Of a DNA stretch of 64,000 bases, positions 18,127 to 27,000 are shown one piece after another. Within the stretch, counting starts at the first letter, position 1, and each line of letters starts with the position of its first letter. The position numbers and the translations under genes were made by a program. Below the pieces are notes generated by a model. The model was given only the letters and a program-made list of their open reading frames with translations. It made no database searches and was not told where the DNA came from. Source of the DNA: Spirillospora albida (GTDB lineage Bacteria; Actinomycetota; Actinomycetes; Streptosporangiales; Streptosporangiaceae); NCBI RefSeq assembly GCF_000718255.1, contig NZ_JOFJ01000022.1, forward strand, positions 24,004-88,003, in the 5' to 3' direction.

Positions 18127-21100
18127 ATGAGCGAGCAACGGCCCGAATCCTCCGGGCGGGACACCTCGGACGAGCCCTCCATGGAGTGGCTCGGCGCCCT
18201 GAAGTCCGACGCGGACGACCCCGAGCTCCAGCCGGTCGACCCGGCGGTCACCCAGGCGTTCGAGGCGATCCTCGAGGAGGAGCAGCCGCCGGGCATCCCG
18301 CCCGCGCCCGCCCCGGCCCCCGGCCCCGTCCAGGGCCCGCCGCCCGCCGCCGAGCCCGAAGTCCTCCCCCCGGTCCCCGAAGCGCTGTCGACGCCCCCGG
18401 AGGCGCTGTCCGGCCCTCCGCCCCAGGAGTTCACCCGGGCCCTGGCGGAGGAGCGCACGACGGGCCCCCAGCCCGTCCGCGGCACGGGCCCGCAGCCGAC
18501 CTATGAACCCGGCTTCGGCAGCGGCCCGCAGCCCGCCTACGGCACCGACCCGCAGGCGCCGTTCGGCACGGGCCCCCAGCCCGCCGTGGGCACCGGCCAG
18601 CGGCCCCTGCCGGGCCTCGACACGGGCGCGCTGCCGGTCGTCCCCTCCGGCGACCCGGGCACCGGTCAGTTCACGCGCGCCGGCTCCGGCCCCTTCCCGT
18701 CCGGTGACAGCGGCCCGCAGCCCGCGCTGCCCGCCCCGAACCAGCCGCCCCTGTACGGCACCGGCCCGCTGCCCGCCATCGGCTCCGGCACGGGCCCGCA
18801 GCCCGCGATCGGCGGCACCGGCCCGCAGCCGGCGGTCGAGTCCGCCCCCGAGCTCGAGGCCCCGGCGTTCGAACTCGGCACGGACACGGTGGCGATCGCC
18901 GCCGCGACCCCCGACCGCCCGCAGCCCTACGTCGAGCTGGGCATGAACGACGAGGAGTACCGGCGCGTCCGGTCCATCCTCGGCCGCCGCCCCACCTCCG
19001 CCGAGCTGGCGATCTACTCCGTCATGTGGAGCGAGCACTGCTCCTACAAGAGCTCCAAGGTGCACCTCCGCCAGTTCGGCGACAAGGCCCCGCAGACGGA
19101 CGCGCTGCTCGTCGGCATGGGTGAGAACGCCGGCGTCGTGGACGTCGGCCACGGCTGGGCGGTCACCTTCAAGGTCGAGTCGCACAACCACCCGTCCTAC
19201 GTGGAGCCCCACCAGGGCGCGGCCACGGGCGTCGGCGGCATCGTCCGCGACATCATGTCGATGGGCGCCCGTCCGGTCGCCGTGATGGACTCCCTGCGCT
19301 TCGGCCCCGCCGACGCGCCGGACACGCACCGCGTCCTGCCCGGCGTCGTCGCAGGCATCGGCGGCTACGGCAACTCGCTCGGCATCCCGAACATCGGCGG
19401 CGAGACGGTCTTCGACGCCTGCTACGCGCAGAACCCCCTCGTCAACGCCCTCTGCGTGGGCGTGCTGAAGCACGAGGACATCAAGCGCGCCGTCGCCCCC
19501 GGTCCCGGCAACCGGGTCATCCTCTTCGGCGCCCTGACGGGCCCGGACGGCATCGGCGGCGCGTCCGTCCTGGCGTCCGCGACCTTTGACGAGGAGTCGC
19601 AGCAGAAGCGGCCCTCGGTCCAGGTCGGCGACCCGTTCATGGAGAAGCTCCTGATCGAGTGCTGCCTGGAGCTGTTCCGCGAGGACCTCGTCGTCGGCAT
19701 CCAGGACCTCGGCGCCGCCGGCGTGTCCTGCGCGACCACCGAGCTTGCCGCCGCCGGCACCGGCGGCATGCACGTCGAGCTCGACCTCGTCCCGCTCCGC
19801 GACGCGACGCTCCGCCCCGAGGAGATCCTCATGAGCGAGTCGCAGGAGCGCATGATGGCGGTCGTCGCGCCCGACAAGGTCGACCGCTTCATGGAGATCT
19901 GCGGCCGCTGGGAGATCCCCGCGACCGTGATCGGCGCCGTCACCGACACCGGACGCCTCGTCATGACCTGGCGCGGCGACACGATCGTCGACATCCCGCC
20001 CGGCACCGCCGCCGACGAGGGCCCCGTGTACGAGCGCCCCCTCGCGCCGCCCCACGACCTCGGCACCCTCCAGTCCGACACGCCGGGCCGCCTCACCCGC
20101 CCGTCCACCGGCGAGGAGCTGCGCCGCACCGTCCTGTGGCTCGCCAGCTCTCCCAACCTCGCCAGCAAGACGTGGGTGACGTCCCAGTACGACCGGTACG
20201 TCCTCGGCAACACGGTCATGGCGATGCCGGAGAACTCCGGCGTCGTCCGGATCGACGACGAGTCGGGCCTCGGCGTCGCGATCTCCCTGGACGGCAACGG
20301 CCGCTACACCCGCCTCGACCCGTACGCGGGTGCGCAGCTCGCGCTGTCCGAGGCGTACCGCAACGTCGCCGCGACGGGCGCCCGCCCCCTCGCCGTCACC
20401 AACTGCCTCAACTTCGGCTCCCCGGAGGACCCGGGCGTCATGTGGCAGTTCGCGCGCGCGGTCGAGGGCCTCGCGGACGCCTGCCAGTACCTCGGCGTCC
20501 CCGTCACCGGCGGCAACGTCAGCTTCTACAACCAGACCGGCACGACCCCGATCAACCCGACCCCGGTGATCGGCGTCCTCGGCGTCCACGACGACGTCCG
20601 CCGCCGCGTGAACATGGCCCTCACCTCCGACGGCGCCACGATCGCGCTGCTCGGCGAGACCCGCGAGGAGTTCGGCGGCTCCGAATGGGCGCACGTCGTC
20701 TACGGCCACCTGGGCGGCCTGCCCCCGCTGGTCGACCTGGCCGCCGAACGCGCCCTGGCGAGCGTCCTCGTCACGGCCGCCCGCGACGGCCTGATCACCG
20801 CCGCGCACGACCTGTCGGACGGCGGCCTGTCCCAGACCCTCGTCGAGGCGTGCCTCCGCGGCGGCCTGGGCGCCCGCATCACCCTGCCGGGCGACCCGTT
20901 CGTCACCCTGTTCAGCGAGTCGGTGGCGCGCGCGATGGTGGCCGTCCGCCCCGGCGCGGAGGCCCGCCTGGCGGCCCTCTGCGAGCAGGCGGGCGTCCCC
21001 GTCACTCAGCTGGGCATCACGGGCGGCGACTCCCTCCAGGTGTCGGGTACCGACCAGCGAGAGATCTTCAACATCCCGCTGGCCGAACTCCGCGAAGCCC

Positions 21101-21132
21101 ACGAGCGGATGCTCCCCAGCTACGCCGACTAA
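18127..21132 (+). CDS. purL: FGAM synthetase PurL with long disordered N-terminal extension
   Basis: The protein is 1001 residues, about 250 longer than usual actinomycete PurL (roughly 740-770). The canonical enzyme starts near residue 255 ([11 protein letters not shown]), followed by [12 protein letters not shown] with the catalytic His, the ATP/Mg loop [13 protein letters not shown], and ends SYAD. Residues 1-255 form an acidic helix-like start ([16 protein letters not shown]) and then a Pro/Gly-rich stretch with repeated GTGPQPA-type units. The reading frame and strong third-position GC continue through the extension, so it looks coding. An internal start at GTG ~18889 would give a normal PurL but lacks a good ribosome binding site. 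PurL uses FGAR, ATP and ammonia to make FGAM. Confidence 0.95.
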   Translation: MSEQRPESSGRDTSDEPSMEWLGALKSDADDPELQPVDPAVTQAFEAILEEEQPPGIPPAPAPAPGPVQGPPPAAEPEVLPPVPEALSTPPEALSGPPPQEFTRALAEERTTGPQPVRGTGPQPTYEPGFGSGPQPAYGTDPQAPFGTGPQPAVGTGQRPLPGLDTGALPVVPSGDPGTGQFTRAGSGPFPSGDSGPQPALPAPNQPPLYGTGPLPAIGSGTGPQPAIGGTGPQPAVESAPELEAPAFELGTDTVAIAAATPDRPQPYVELGMNDEEYRRVRSILGRRPTSAELAIYSVMWSEHCSYKSSKVHLRQFGDKAPQTDALLVGMGENAGVVDVGHGWAVTFKVESHNHPSYVEPHQGAATGVGGIVRDIMSMGARPVAVMDSLRFGPADAPDTHRVLPGVVAGIGGYGNSLGIPNIGGETVFDACYAQNPLVNALCVGVLKHEDIKRAVAPGPGNRVILFGALTGPDGIGGASVLASATFDEESQQKRPSVQVGDPFMEKLLIECCLELFREDLVVGIQDLGAAGVSCATTELAAAGTGGMHVELDLVPLRDATLRPEEILMSESQERMMAVVAPDKVDRFMEICGRWEIPATVIGAVTDTGRLVMTWRGDTIVDIPPGTAADEGPVYERPLAPPHDLGTLQSDTPGRLTRPSTGEELRRTVLWLASSPNLASKTWVTSQYDRYVLGNTVMAMPENSGVVRIDDESGLGVAISLDGNGRYTRLDPYAGAQLALSEAYRNVAATGARPLAVTNCLNFGSPEDPGVMWQFARAVEGLADACQYLGVPVTGGNVSFYNQTGTTPINPTPVIGVLGVHDDVRRRVNMALTSDGATIALLGETREEFGGSEWAHVVYGHLGGLPPLVDLAAERALASVLVTAARDGLITAAHDLSDGGLSQTLVEACLRGGLGARITLPGDPFVTLFSESVARAMVAVRPGAEARLAALCEQAGVPVTQLGITGGDSLQVSGTDQREIFNIPLAELREAHERMLPSYAD
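18459..18840 (+). repeat. [10 protein letters not shown] repeats encoded in the purL N-terminus
   Basis: About eight copies of (G)TGPQPx or SGPQPx variants recur with irregular spacing (for example [35 protein letters not shown]). At DNA level the common core is near GGCCCGCAGCC. The segment has no hydrophobic core residues and should be intrinsically disordered. Confidence 0.85.
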
Positions 21133-21141
21133 CCCCACGAA

Positions 21142-21171
21142 AGAGGCCGCCCCGTCCCCGGGGCGGCCTCT
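21142..21171. terminator. Terminator after purL
   Basis: Perfect 13-bp arms (21142-21154, 21159-21171) with a 4-nt loop, 10 nt after the purL stop. A convergent gene ends at 21294. Confidence 0.8.
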
Positions 21172-21293
21172 GCGTCTGTGGACCCGACCTGAGCGAGGGC
21201 CTCAGCCTGCGAACCGCCGCGCTCGCAAGGGGCACGGGCCAGCGCGCCCGAACCGCTAAGCGACCCCCCGGGGCCGCACCCACGAGAACACGG

Positions 21294-22256
21294 CTAGAAG
21301 ACCGAGATGTGGACGTGGTCGTAGTGGTTCGCGGTGGCGCCGCCGCGGTTCTCCATGAAGCGCCAGCCGGGGCTGCGCATGTCGTAGATGCGCTGGCGCC
21401 AGATGACGTACTTCACACCGAGGCGGCTCGCGTGGGTGATGGCGTACTGGGCGGCCTGGTCGCCGAGGCGCTGGGCGCTGCCGGTGGCCATCGCGCCGCC
21501 CGTCGTCACCATGAAGTCGCAGGCGTGGCCGGTGCCGTGGTCCTGGGGGTCGCCGGTGTAGCGGACGCAGCCGATCAGGGGGAAGGGGCCGAACTCGACG
21601 TCCAGGGTGTTCTTCACCTTGAGCATGCGGGGCGTGACGCCGCCCATGCCGGCGCTGGGGGACTCCGGCTTGTACTTCTTGACGAGGGTGCGGATCTCGG
21701 CCTTCTTGGCGAGGAGGTCCTTGATCTCCTTGCGGAGTTCGTCGACCTTCTTCTGCGCCTCCTTGCGGGCCTGCTCCTGCTCGTCGATGAGTTTCTGGAT
21801 CTGGTCGACGCGGGCGGCCTTGTTCCGTGCGAGGTGGCTGATCAGGCCGGCGCTGTTCAGCACGTCGGACGGGTTGTCGCTGGACAGGACGCTGACGGAC
21901 GGGTCCTCGCCGTTCATCATGTACTGGTTCGCGGCGAGCTGCGCGACGAGGTCGCGGGCCTTGATGAGGTCGCTCTGCAGGACCTTGGCCTTGTCGAGGG
22001 CCTTCTTCGCGGCGTACTGGGCGTCCCGCAGCTTGGCGAGGTCACCGCCGTAGGCCTTGTCCAGTTTCGCGATCTGCTTGCTGAGCTGGTCGTACTTGGT
22101 GCTGTCGCCCGGGTCGGCCGGCAGCGCGGGCGCCGTGGGGACGGCCGCGGCGGACGGGGCGATGACGCCCGGTACCGAAAGCCCGGTGGCGATGGCCACG
22201 AGAGCCACGGCGGCGCGTCGTCCGCCGCGCCGAAGGGTGGAGGCGGGAATCTCCAC
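21294..22256 (-). CDS. Secreted coiled-coil protein with M15-like C-terminal domain
   Basis: The 320-residue precursor starts with a signal peptide (RRAAVALVAIATGLSVPGV, cleavage near SAAA). Residues ~50-190 are a long Lys/Gln-rich coiled coil (KLIDEQEQARKEAQKKVDELR), as in NlpC/P60-type wall hydrolases. The C-terminal ~110 residues contain DHGTGHACDF and HYDHVHISV, which resemble the HxxGxAxD and HxH metal ligands of VanY/M15-type domains, so a role in peptidoglycan cleavage or binding is likely. The GTG at 22256 follows AGGAGA. The leader carries a probable cyclic-di-AMP riboswitch, in line with cell-wall function. Confidence 0.88.
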   Translation of the reverse strand: MEIPASTLRRGGRRAAVALVAIATGLSVPGVIAPSAAAVPTAPALPADPGDSTKYDQLSKQIAKLDKAYGGDLAKLRDAQYAAKKALDKAKVLQSDLIKARDLVAQLAANQYMMNGEDPSVSVLSSDNPSDVLNSAGLISHLARNKAARVDQIQKLIDEQEQARKEAQKKVDELRKEIKDLLAKKAEIRTLVKKYKPESPSAGMGGVTPRMLKVKNTLDVEFGPFPLIGCVRYTGDPQDHGTGHACDFMVTTGGAMATGSAQRLGDQAAQYAITHASRLGVKYVIWRQRIYDMRSPGWRFMENRGGATANHYDHVHISVF

Positions 22257-22271
22257 GTCTTCTCCTCTCCT

Positions 22272-22410
22272 CGAAGGCCTGCCGGGTTAGCTGACGGGTT
22301 CGGGCTGGAGTACGCCCTATCGCGGTGTGCGAGTTCACCCCTCCGGGACGGTGCGCCGTCCACGGTGTTGGGTCCCCGGCTCTCGGGCTTGCGCCACGAG
22401 ACTCGGCCGG
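22272..22410 (-). ncRNA. Probable ydaO/yuaA (cyclic-di-AMP) riboswitch
   Basis: On the reverse strand the leader contains the family's conserved core: GCCGAGTC near the 5' end, GGAGGGGTGAACTC (around 22333-22346), ATAGGGC, and the diagnostic CCGAACCCGTCAGCTAACC followed by GGCAGGC (22277-22305). Its 3' end is about 20 nt before the GTG of the secreted wall-associated protein. In actinobacteria this riboswitch class commonly precedes wall hydrolases such as rpfA and turns expression down when cyclic-di-AMP binds. The 5' boundary is approximate. Confidence 0.85.
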
Positions 22411-22512
22411 TCCGTCGCGAGCGCGGACGAACCGTCAAAGCACTGTAAAGAAACGTTCATTGCCGCGCCAAGGTTAACGCCTGTGGCGCGTGCCACGGAA
22501 TACAACCCGAGA

Positions 22513-22540
22513 GGCCCGGCCCCCTGGCGGGAGCCGGGCC
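22513..22540 (-). terminator. Terminator after the S8 protease gene
   Basis: GGCCCGGC (22513-22520) pairs with GCCGGGCC (22533-22540), with further inner pairing. It lies 17 nt beyond the protease stop on the reverse strand. Confidence 0.65.
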
Positions 22541-22557
22541 ATCCTACGGGATGAGCG

Positions 22558-23730
22558 TCAGAGCTTGGCCTTGTAGACCATGCGGTTGGCCGTGCCGCCC
22601 CGGAGCTTCTTCAGGGCGTTCTTGGTGGAGTTGTCGTTCAGCCACTTCTGCACGGACGGGAACGTCGCCTTCGGGTACTTCTGGAGGATCAGCGCCGCGA
22701 CACCGGTCACGTACGGGGCCGCCATCGACGTCCCGCTGATCTTGTTCTTGGTGCTGCCCGGCCAGGTCGACCAGATGCCGTAGCCCGGTGCGCTGATGTC
22801 GACGCACTTGCCCCAGTTGGAGAAGGCCGCCCGGTTGTCGTAGACGGTGGTCGCGCCGACCGCCATGACCCAGCCGGCGCTCGCCGGGGACGTCTTGCAG
22901 GCGTCGATGTTGTCGTTGCCGGCGGCGACGGTCACGAACACGCCCGACTTGGACAGGTTCGTGACGGCGGTGTTCAGCGACGCGGACTTGGAGCCGCCGA
23001 GCGACAGGTTCGCGACGGCCGGCTTGGCGGCGTTCGCCCGCACCCAGTTCGCGGCCGCGACGATGTCGGACAGGTAGCCGCTGCCGTCACAGTCGAGCGC
23101 CTTCAGCGCCCGGATCTTGACGCCCTTGGCGGCGCCGTACGACTTGGAGCCGATGATGCCGGCGACGTGCGTCCCGTGCCCGTTGCAGTCCGACCCGTTG
23201 GCGTACCGGGACGCGTACCACGCGACGGCGGCGCGCCCGCCGAACTCGGGGTGGCCCGCCTGGATGCCGGAGTCGATGACGTAGGCGGTCACGCCCTTGC
23301 CGGTCGCGGTGTAGGTGTAGCTCTTGGAGAGCTTCTGGCCGCGCTGGTCGATGCGGTCGAGGCCCCACGGCAGCGGGGCCTTCTGCGTGGTCGACGCGCG
23401 GACGATCTGGTCCTGCTCGATGGCGGCGACGCGCTTGTCGCGGCGGAGCTTCTGGAGCTGGTCGCCGGTCAGCTTGGCGGCGAACCCGTTGAGGACGCCG
23501 TCGAACCGCTTGACGTCGGCGGCCTTGAGGCTCTGGGCGGTGGTCGCGGTGGACGCGCCGCTCTTCAGCGTGACGATGTACCGGCCGGGGACGGGCGTGC
23601 CGTCGGTGGCGGAGGTCACCTGGACGAGGGAGGGGGAGTTATCGGCGGCGAAGGTCGGGAGCGCGACGGCGCCGCCCACGGCGACCGCCATCCCGCCGGC
23701 CAGCAGCATCCTCCGGTGGACAACCCGCAA
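22558..23730 (-). CDS. Secreted S8 (subtilisin-like) serine protease with I9 propeptide
   Basis: The 390-residue precursor starts at a TTG (23730) 5 nt after AAGGAG. A signal peptide (LLAGGMAVAVGGAVALPTFA) is followed by an inhibitor I9 propeptide (about 45-115; GRYIVTLKSG). The catalytic triad is complete: Asp153 in AYVIDSGI, His185 in NGHGTHVAG and Ser335 in SGTSMAAP; Asn272 in AAGND forms the oxyanion hole. Extracellular proteinase K-like subgroup. A longer in-frame start at 23793 would add residues unlike a signal peptide. Confidence 0.95.
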   Translation of the reverse strand: MRVVHRRMLLAGGMAVAVGGAVALPTFAADNSPSLVQVTSATDGTPVPGRYIVTLKSGASTATTAQSLKAADVKRFDGVLNGFAAKLTGDQLQKLRRDKRVAAIEQDQIVRASTTQKAPLPWGLDRIDQRGQKLSKSYTYTATGKGVTAYVIDSGIQAGHPEFGGRAAVAWYASRYANGSDCNGHGTHVAGIIGSKSYGAAKGVKIRALKALDCDGSGYLSDIVAAANWVRANAAKPAVANLSLGGSKSASLNTAVTNLSKSGVFVTVAAGNDNIDACKTSPASAGWVMAVGATTVYDNRAAFSNWGKCVDISAPGYGIWSTWPGSTKNKISGTSMAAPYVTGVAALILQKYPKATFPSVQKWLNDNSTKNALKKLRGGTANRMVYKAKL

Positions 23731-23910
23731 GTCGTCTCCTTCTGTCGGGGGGCCAGCGCGCGCGGAGGGCCGCCCGCGTTCTGCTGCCCGCAAGGAAGAT
23801 CGATCGATTCGACCGACGGCACCCTAGCGGAAATGTCCAGATAAAGCCCGCTAAAAGCCCCAAGCCGGTCAACGCGGAGGTGCCGAGGTCGACCGTGGTA
23901 GTGCGGGGAA

Positions 23911-25521
23911 TCAGCCGCGGCTGAGGCGCCCGGCGTACCGCAGGCTCGTGCCGGACCGCGACCACGCGTACTCGAGCGTCCCGTCGGACTTCCGGGTGAT
24001 CTGCACGTTCCCGCTGGTGCAGGGCTTGTCGACGGTCAGCGCCATGTCCAGCCTGCTGCCCGTGCCCTTGGTCAGCGTGAGCAGCCCGTCGCACTTCTCC
24101 CGCGGGTACACCGCGCGCGCCGTCGTGCCGCCCGCCTCGAACGTCACCTCGATGGGGAACGAGGTGTTCCGCGCGTTGTTGACGGCGCGTCCCGTCCACC
24201 GTCCGGCGAACGACGCCGGGATCGTCGTCACCGGACGGTTGTCGGCGGCGTTCGTCTGGTCGGCGGGCGGAGCGTCCTCCCGCCTGAGCTGCGGCCACAG
24301 CACCAGCGCGATGATCGCGATACCGACCCCGACGCCGATGCTGAGCGACAGCGCGACCCCCAGCACATGGCCCCCCGGGCGCTTGATGCCGGGCACCTTC
24401 AGCGCCGCCGTGGACCCGCGTTCGCCGAATCCCGACGGCGGGACGTCGAACTCCGGAGACGGAGTGAACAGGGCCGTGGCCTCGCCCGGCTCCGCCGGCA
24501 CGGCGACCAGGTCGATCGACGTGGCGTCCGCGCCGAGGGCACCGAACGCCGTCGTCGCCTCGAACGACGCCGGATCGATGTCCGCCGCCGCCGGCTCCGC
24601 CCTCCTGGACCGCCTCGCCCCGGCCTTCGGCTCCGCGCGCCGCGGCGGCGGGACGGCGGCACCTCCGAGGAGCGCGCGCCCCTCCTCCAGCAGCGACGCC
24701 GGTATGCGGGCGGCGAGGGGGCTCCGCGCGTCCAGCAGCCGCCCGAGCACGGCCTCCGAGGTCGGACGCTCCGCCGGGTCCTTCGCCAGCGCCGCCGCGA
24801 TCACCTCGCGCAGCCCGTCGGGCACCGCGGACAGGTCGGGCTCGTCGTAGACGATCCGCTGCATGACCTCGGACGCGGAACCGCCCTGGAACGCGGGCCG
24901 TCCGTACGTGGCGAAGAGCATGACCGACGCCCAGGCGAAGACGTCGGCGGCCGGGCCGATGCCCTTCCCGCTGAGCTGCTCGGGGGCCTTGTACGCCGGA
25001 TTGCGGGGGATCGCGCCCAGCGGCACCGCGTTCACGGCCTCCAGCGCGCCCGCGATGCCGAGGTCGCTCACCCTCGGGCCGTCCTGCCCGAGGAGCACAT
25101 TGCCCGGCTTCAGGTCCAGATGCGCCGCACCCGCCCGATGCGCCGCCGCCATCGCGACCGCCACGCCCACGGCCAGCCGTTCCACCACCGCGGGGCCGCG
25201 CGCGCCCTCCTCGTCCACCAGCCTTTGCAGGGACGGGCCGTCCACGAACTCGCTCACCACGTATGCGCGGTCACCGTCGACGTCCGCGTCCAGGATCGCG
25301 GCCGTGCCGAACCCCGAAACCCGCCGCGCCGCCGCGAACGCGTTCGTGAACCGCTCCCGCGCCACCGGCTCACCGCTCAGCCGAAGGTGCAGGAGCTTGA
25401 CCGCCACCCCGGCCCGGCCGAGGAACACGGCACCCTGGTCGCCCACGCCCAGCCGCGCGGTGAGCTCGTACGAACCGAGCCGCCGCGGGTCACCGGACTG
25501 CAGAGGCAGCGCCTCGGGCAT
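23911..25521 (-). CDS. Membrane-anchored Ser/Thr protein kinase
   Basis: The kinase domain covers residues ~15-270: a loosened glycine loop [11 protein letters not shown], the ATP-anchoring Lys in VAVKLLH, the catalytic loop [11 protein letters not shown] (HLD instead of HRD), the DFG-equivalent VSDLGIA, and [10 protein letters not shown] disordered linker precedes one membrane helix ([22 protein letters not shown]), after which ~115 extracellular residues include [10 protein letters not shown] and two Cys (EKCDGL, DKPCTSG), probably a small beta-sandwich sensor rather than PASTA repeats. ATG 25521 follows GGAGG. Confidence 0.93.
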   Translation of the reverse strand: MPEALPLQSGDPRRLGSYELTARLGVGDQGAVFLGRAGVAVKLLHLRLSGEPVARERFTNAFAAARRVSGFGTAAILDADVDGDRAYVVSEFVDGPSLQRLVDEEGARGPAVVERLAVGVAVAMAAAHRAGAAHLDLKPGNVLLGQDGPRVSDLGIAGALEAVNAVPLGAIPRNPAYKAPEQLSGKGIGPAADVFAWASVMLFATYGRPAFQGGSASEVMQRIVYDEPDLSAVPDGLREVIAAALAKDPAERPTSEAVLGRLLDARSPLAARIPASLLEEGRALLGGAAVPPPRRAEPKAGARRSRRAEPAAADIDPASFEATTAFGALGADATSIDLVAVPAEPGEATALFTPSPEFDVPPSGFGERGSTAALKVPGIKRPGGHVLGVALSLSIGVGVGIAIIALVLWPQLRREDAPPADQTNAADNRPVTTIPASFAGRWTGRAVNNARNTSFPIEVTFEAGGTTARAVYPREKCDGLLTLTKGTGSRLDMALTVDKPCTSGNVQITRKSDGTLEYAWSRSGTSLRYAGRLSRG

Positions 25522-25644
25522 CTGACGAACCTCCGTGTTGCTCGCGGGGATCACGCCCCCCGCCGGTCCCACCTGGCACCGGGGTCCATTTTTACCGCCC
25601 GCGACCCGGCCTGGGCCGCATTGACGGCGGTACCGTCGACCCCG

Positions 25645-26076
25645 ATGCCACGAACACCGCTCTCCCTCGGCCTCTTGAACGAGCAACGCGCCACTCTAGG
25701 GCTCCCGCCCCATCCAGGCCCAGAAGATCCCGCGACACTCCGTCGCGCGGCCCTCGACACCGTGCTCGCGGCGGACACCGAACCGTCCCGCACCATCGTC
25801 CGGGCCGCCGTGCGCTACCTGCTGGACCGCCTGGCCGACACGGCCCCCGGCCGCTCGGTGGAGGTCAGGATCCCGCCGCACGCCGCCGTCCAGTGCATCG
25901 CCGGCCCGCACCATACCCGCGGGACCCCCCCGAACGTCGTGGAGATGGACGCACCGACCTGGATAGCCCTGGCCACCGGCACCCTGGCCTGGCCTGAGGC
26001 CCTGGCCGCGGGCAGGATCCGCGCCAGCGGCTCCCGCGCCGACCTCTCCTCCCACCTCCCCCTCACCCTGGACTGA
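25645..26076 (+). CDS. Sterol carrier family protein
   Basis: This 143-residue protein has the SCP2-like pattern of actinomycetes: helical N-terminus ([15 protein letters not shown]), strands [15 protein letters not shown] and [15 protein letters not shown], and a final helix [19 protein letters not shown]2 folds bind lipids or act as small-molecule binding modules; the ligand is unknown. ATG 25645 has only a weak ribosome binding site. The gene is divergent from the kinase and upstream of purF. Confidence 0.8.
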   Translation: MPRTPLSLGLLNEQRATLGLPPHPGPEDPATLRRAALDTVLAADTEPSRTIVRAAVRYLLDRLADTAPGRSVEVRIPPHAAVQCIAGPHHTRGTPPNVVEMDAPTWIALATGTLAWPEALAAGRIRASGSRADLSSHLPLTLD

Positions 26077-26270
26077 CCGGCCCCCCGCCGAGCTGCTCGC
26101 CCTTCCACAAGTGGCGGCGGGTGGACCGCCCCTCCAGGTGGCAGGGCCGCAGGCGGGCTGGCCCTCGTCCCCCCGGAGGGGCGGGAAGGGGTGGTCCTTC
26201 GATTGGGGTCTTGTTCGTTCGGGCGGGCGCTGCGAGCGTGGTGGCAATCACGTATCGGGGCGCGGAGGTG

Positions 26271-26912
26271 ATGGCCGTGCTCGTCGCGCACTGGACGTTC
26301 GACCTCGACACGGTGGACGGGCGGCGGGTGGCCGCCGCGGGCGGTGGTGCCCCGGCGCTGGAGCTGGACGAGAACGCGGAGATCGTCCCGGGCCGCCTGG
26401 GGGAGGCGCTGGCCCTCGACGGGCGGGGGCACGCCGTGGTCCCGGCGGCGCCGCAGCTCGTCCTCAGCCAGGTCTTCGGGTTCACGCTGGCGTTCTCCGT
26501 GCAGGTCACGCAGGGGCCGACCGGCGAATGGCGGGGGCTCGTCTACAAACCGGTCGCCGACCAGGACGCCCGCGGCCTCGGCATCTGGCTCTATCCGGAC
26601 GCCATGCGGCTGCGCGTCCAGTTGTTCACCGTGAAGGGGCCGGACTTCGCCGACAGCCGGGCGCGGCTGGGACTCGGCGAATGGGCGCACGTGGCGCTGG
26701 TCGTCGACACCGACGGCATGTTCGTCTACGTCGACGGTGAATTGGACGCGGCCGTCCCGCTGGAGCACGCGGTGGTGAGTCCGGCGGGGCCGCTGTATCT
26801 CGGCGGAGAGCCCGGCAAACCGGGCTTCAGTGGCTTGATGGACGACTTCCGGATCTTTGCGACACCCCTGGACAAGCCCGCGATCGCAGCCCTCGGTGAG
26901 CTTCGGGGCTGA
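26271..26912 (+). CDS. LamG-like jellyroll-fold protein
   Basis: This ~213-residue single-domain protein starts with LVAHWTFDLDTVDG and ends with GLMDDFRIFATPLDKPAI, both hallmarks of LamG/concanavalin-like domains; FVYVDGELDA and GEWAHVALVVD are typical internal strands. No signal peptide is visible, so it may be cytosolic, which is unusual because most LamG proteins are secreted. GGAGG at 26264-26268 is only 2 nt from ATG 26271 but 8 nt from in-frame GTG 26277, which may be the true start. Confidence 0.82.
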   Translation: MAVLVAHWTFDLDTVDGRRVAAAGGGAPALELDENAEIVPGRLGEALALDGRGHAVVPAAPQLVLSQVFGFTLAFSVQVTQGPTGEWRGLVYKPVADQDARGLGIWLYPDAMRLRVQLFTVKGPDFADSRARLGLGEWAHVALVVDTDGMFVYVDGELDAAVPLEHAVVSPAGPLYLGGEPGKPGFSGLMDDFRIFATPLDKPAIAALGELRG

Positions 26913-27000
26913 GCGGCGGGCACCCTGGGACGGGAGGTAACGGGCGGTTCAGGAGATCCGCCGATCGGAGCAGGTGAGGGGGGCATCTACACTGGCGGGC

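Noticed and set aside
18064..21138. A 1024-codon open frame on the strand opposite purL
   Set aside because: It is the antisense shadow of purL in GC-rich DNA: it has no ribosome binding site or domain, and its composition (Arg/Asp/Gly/Val runs) is that of mirrored codons.
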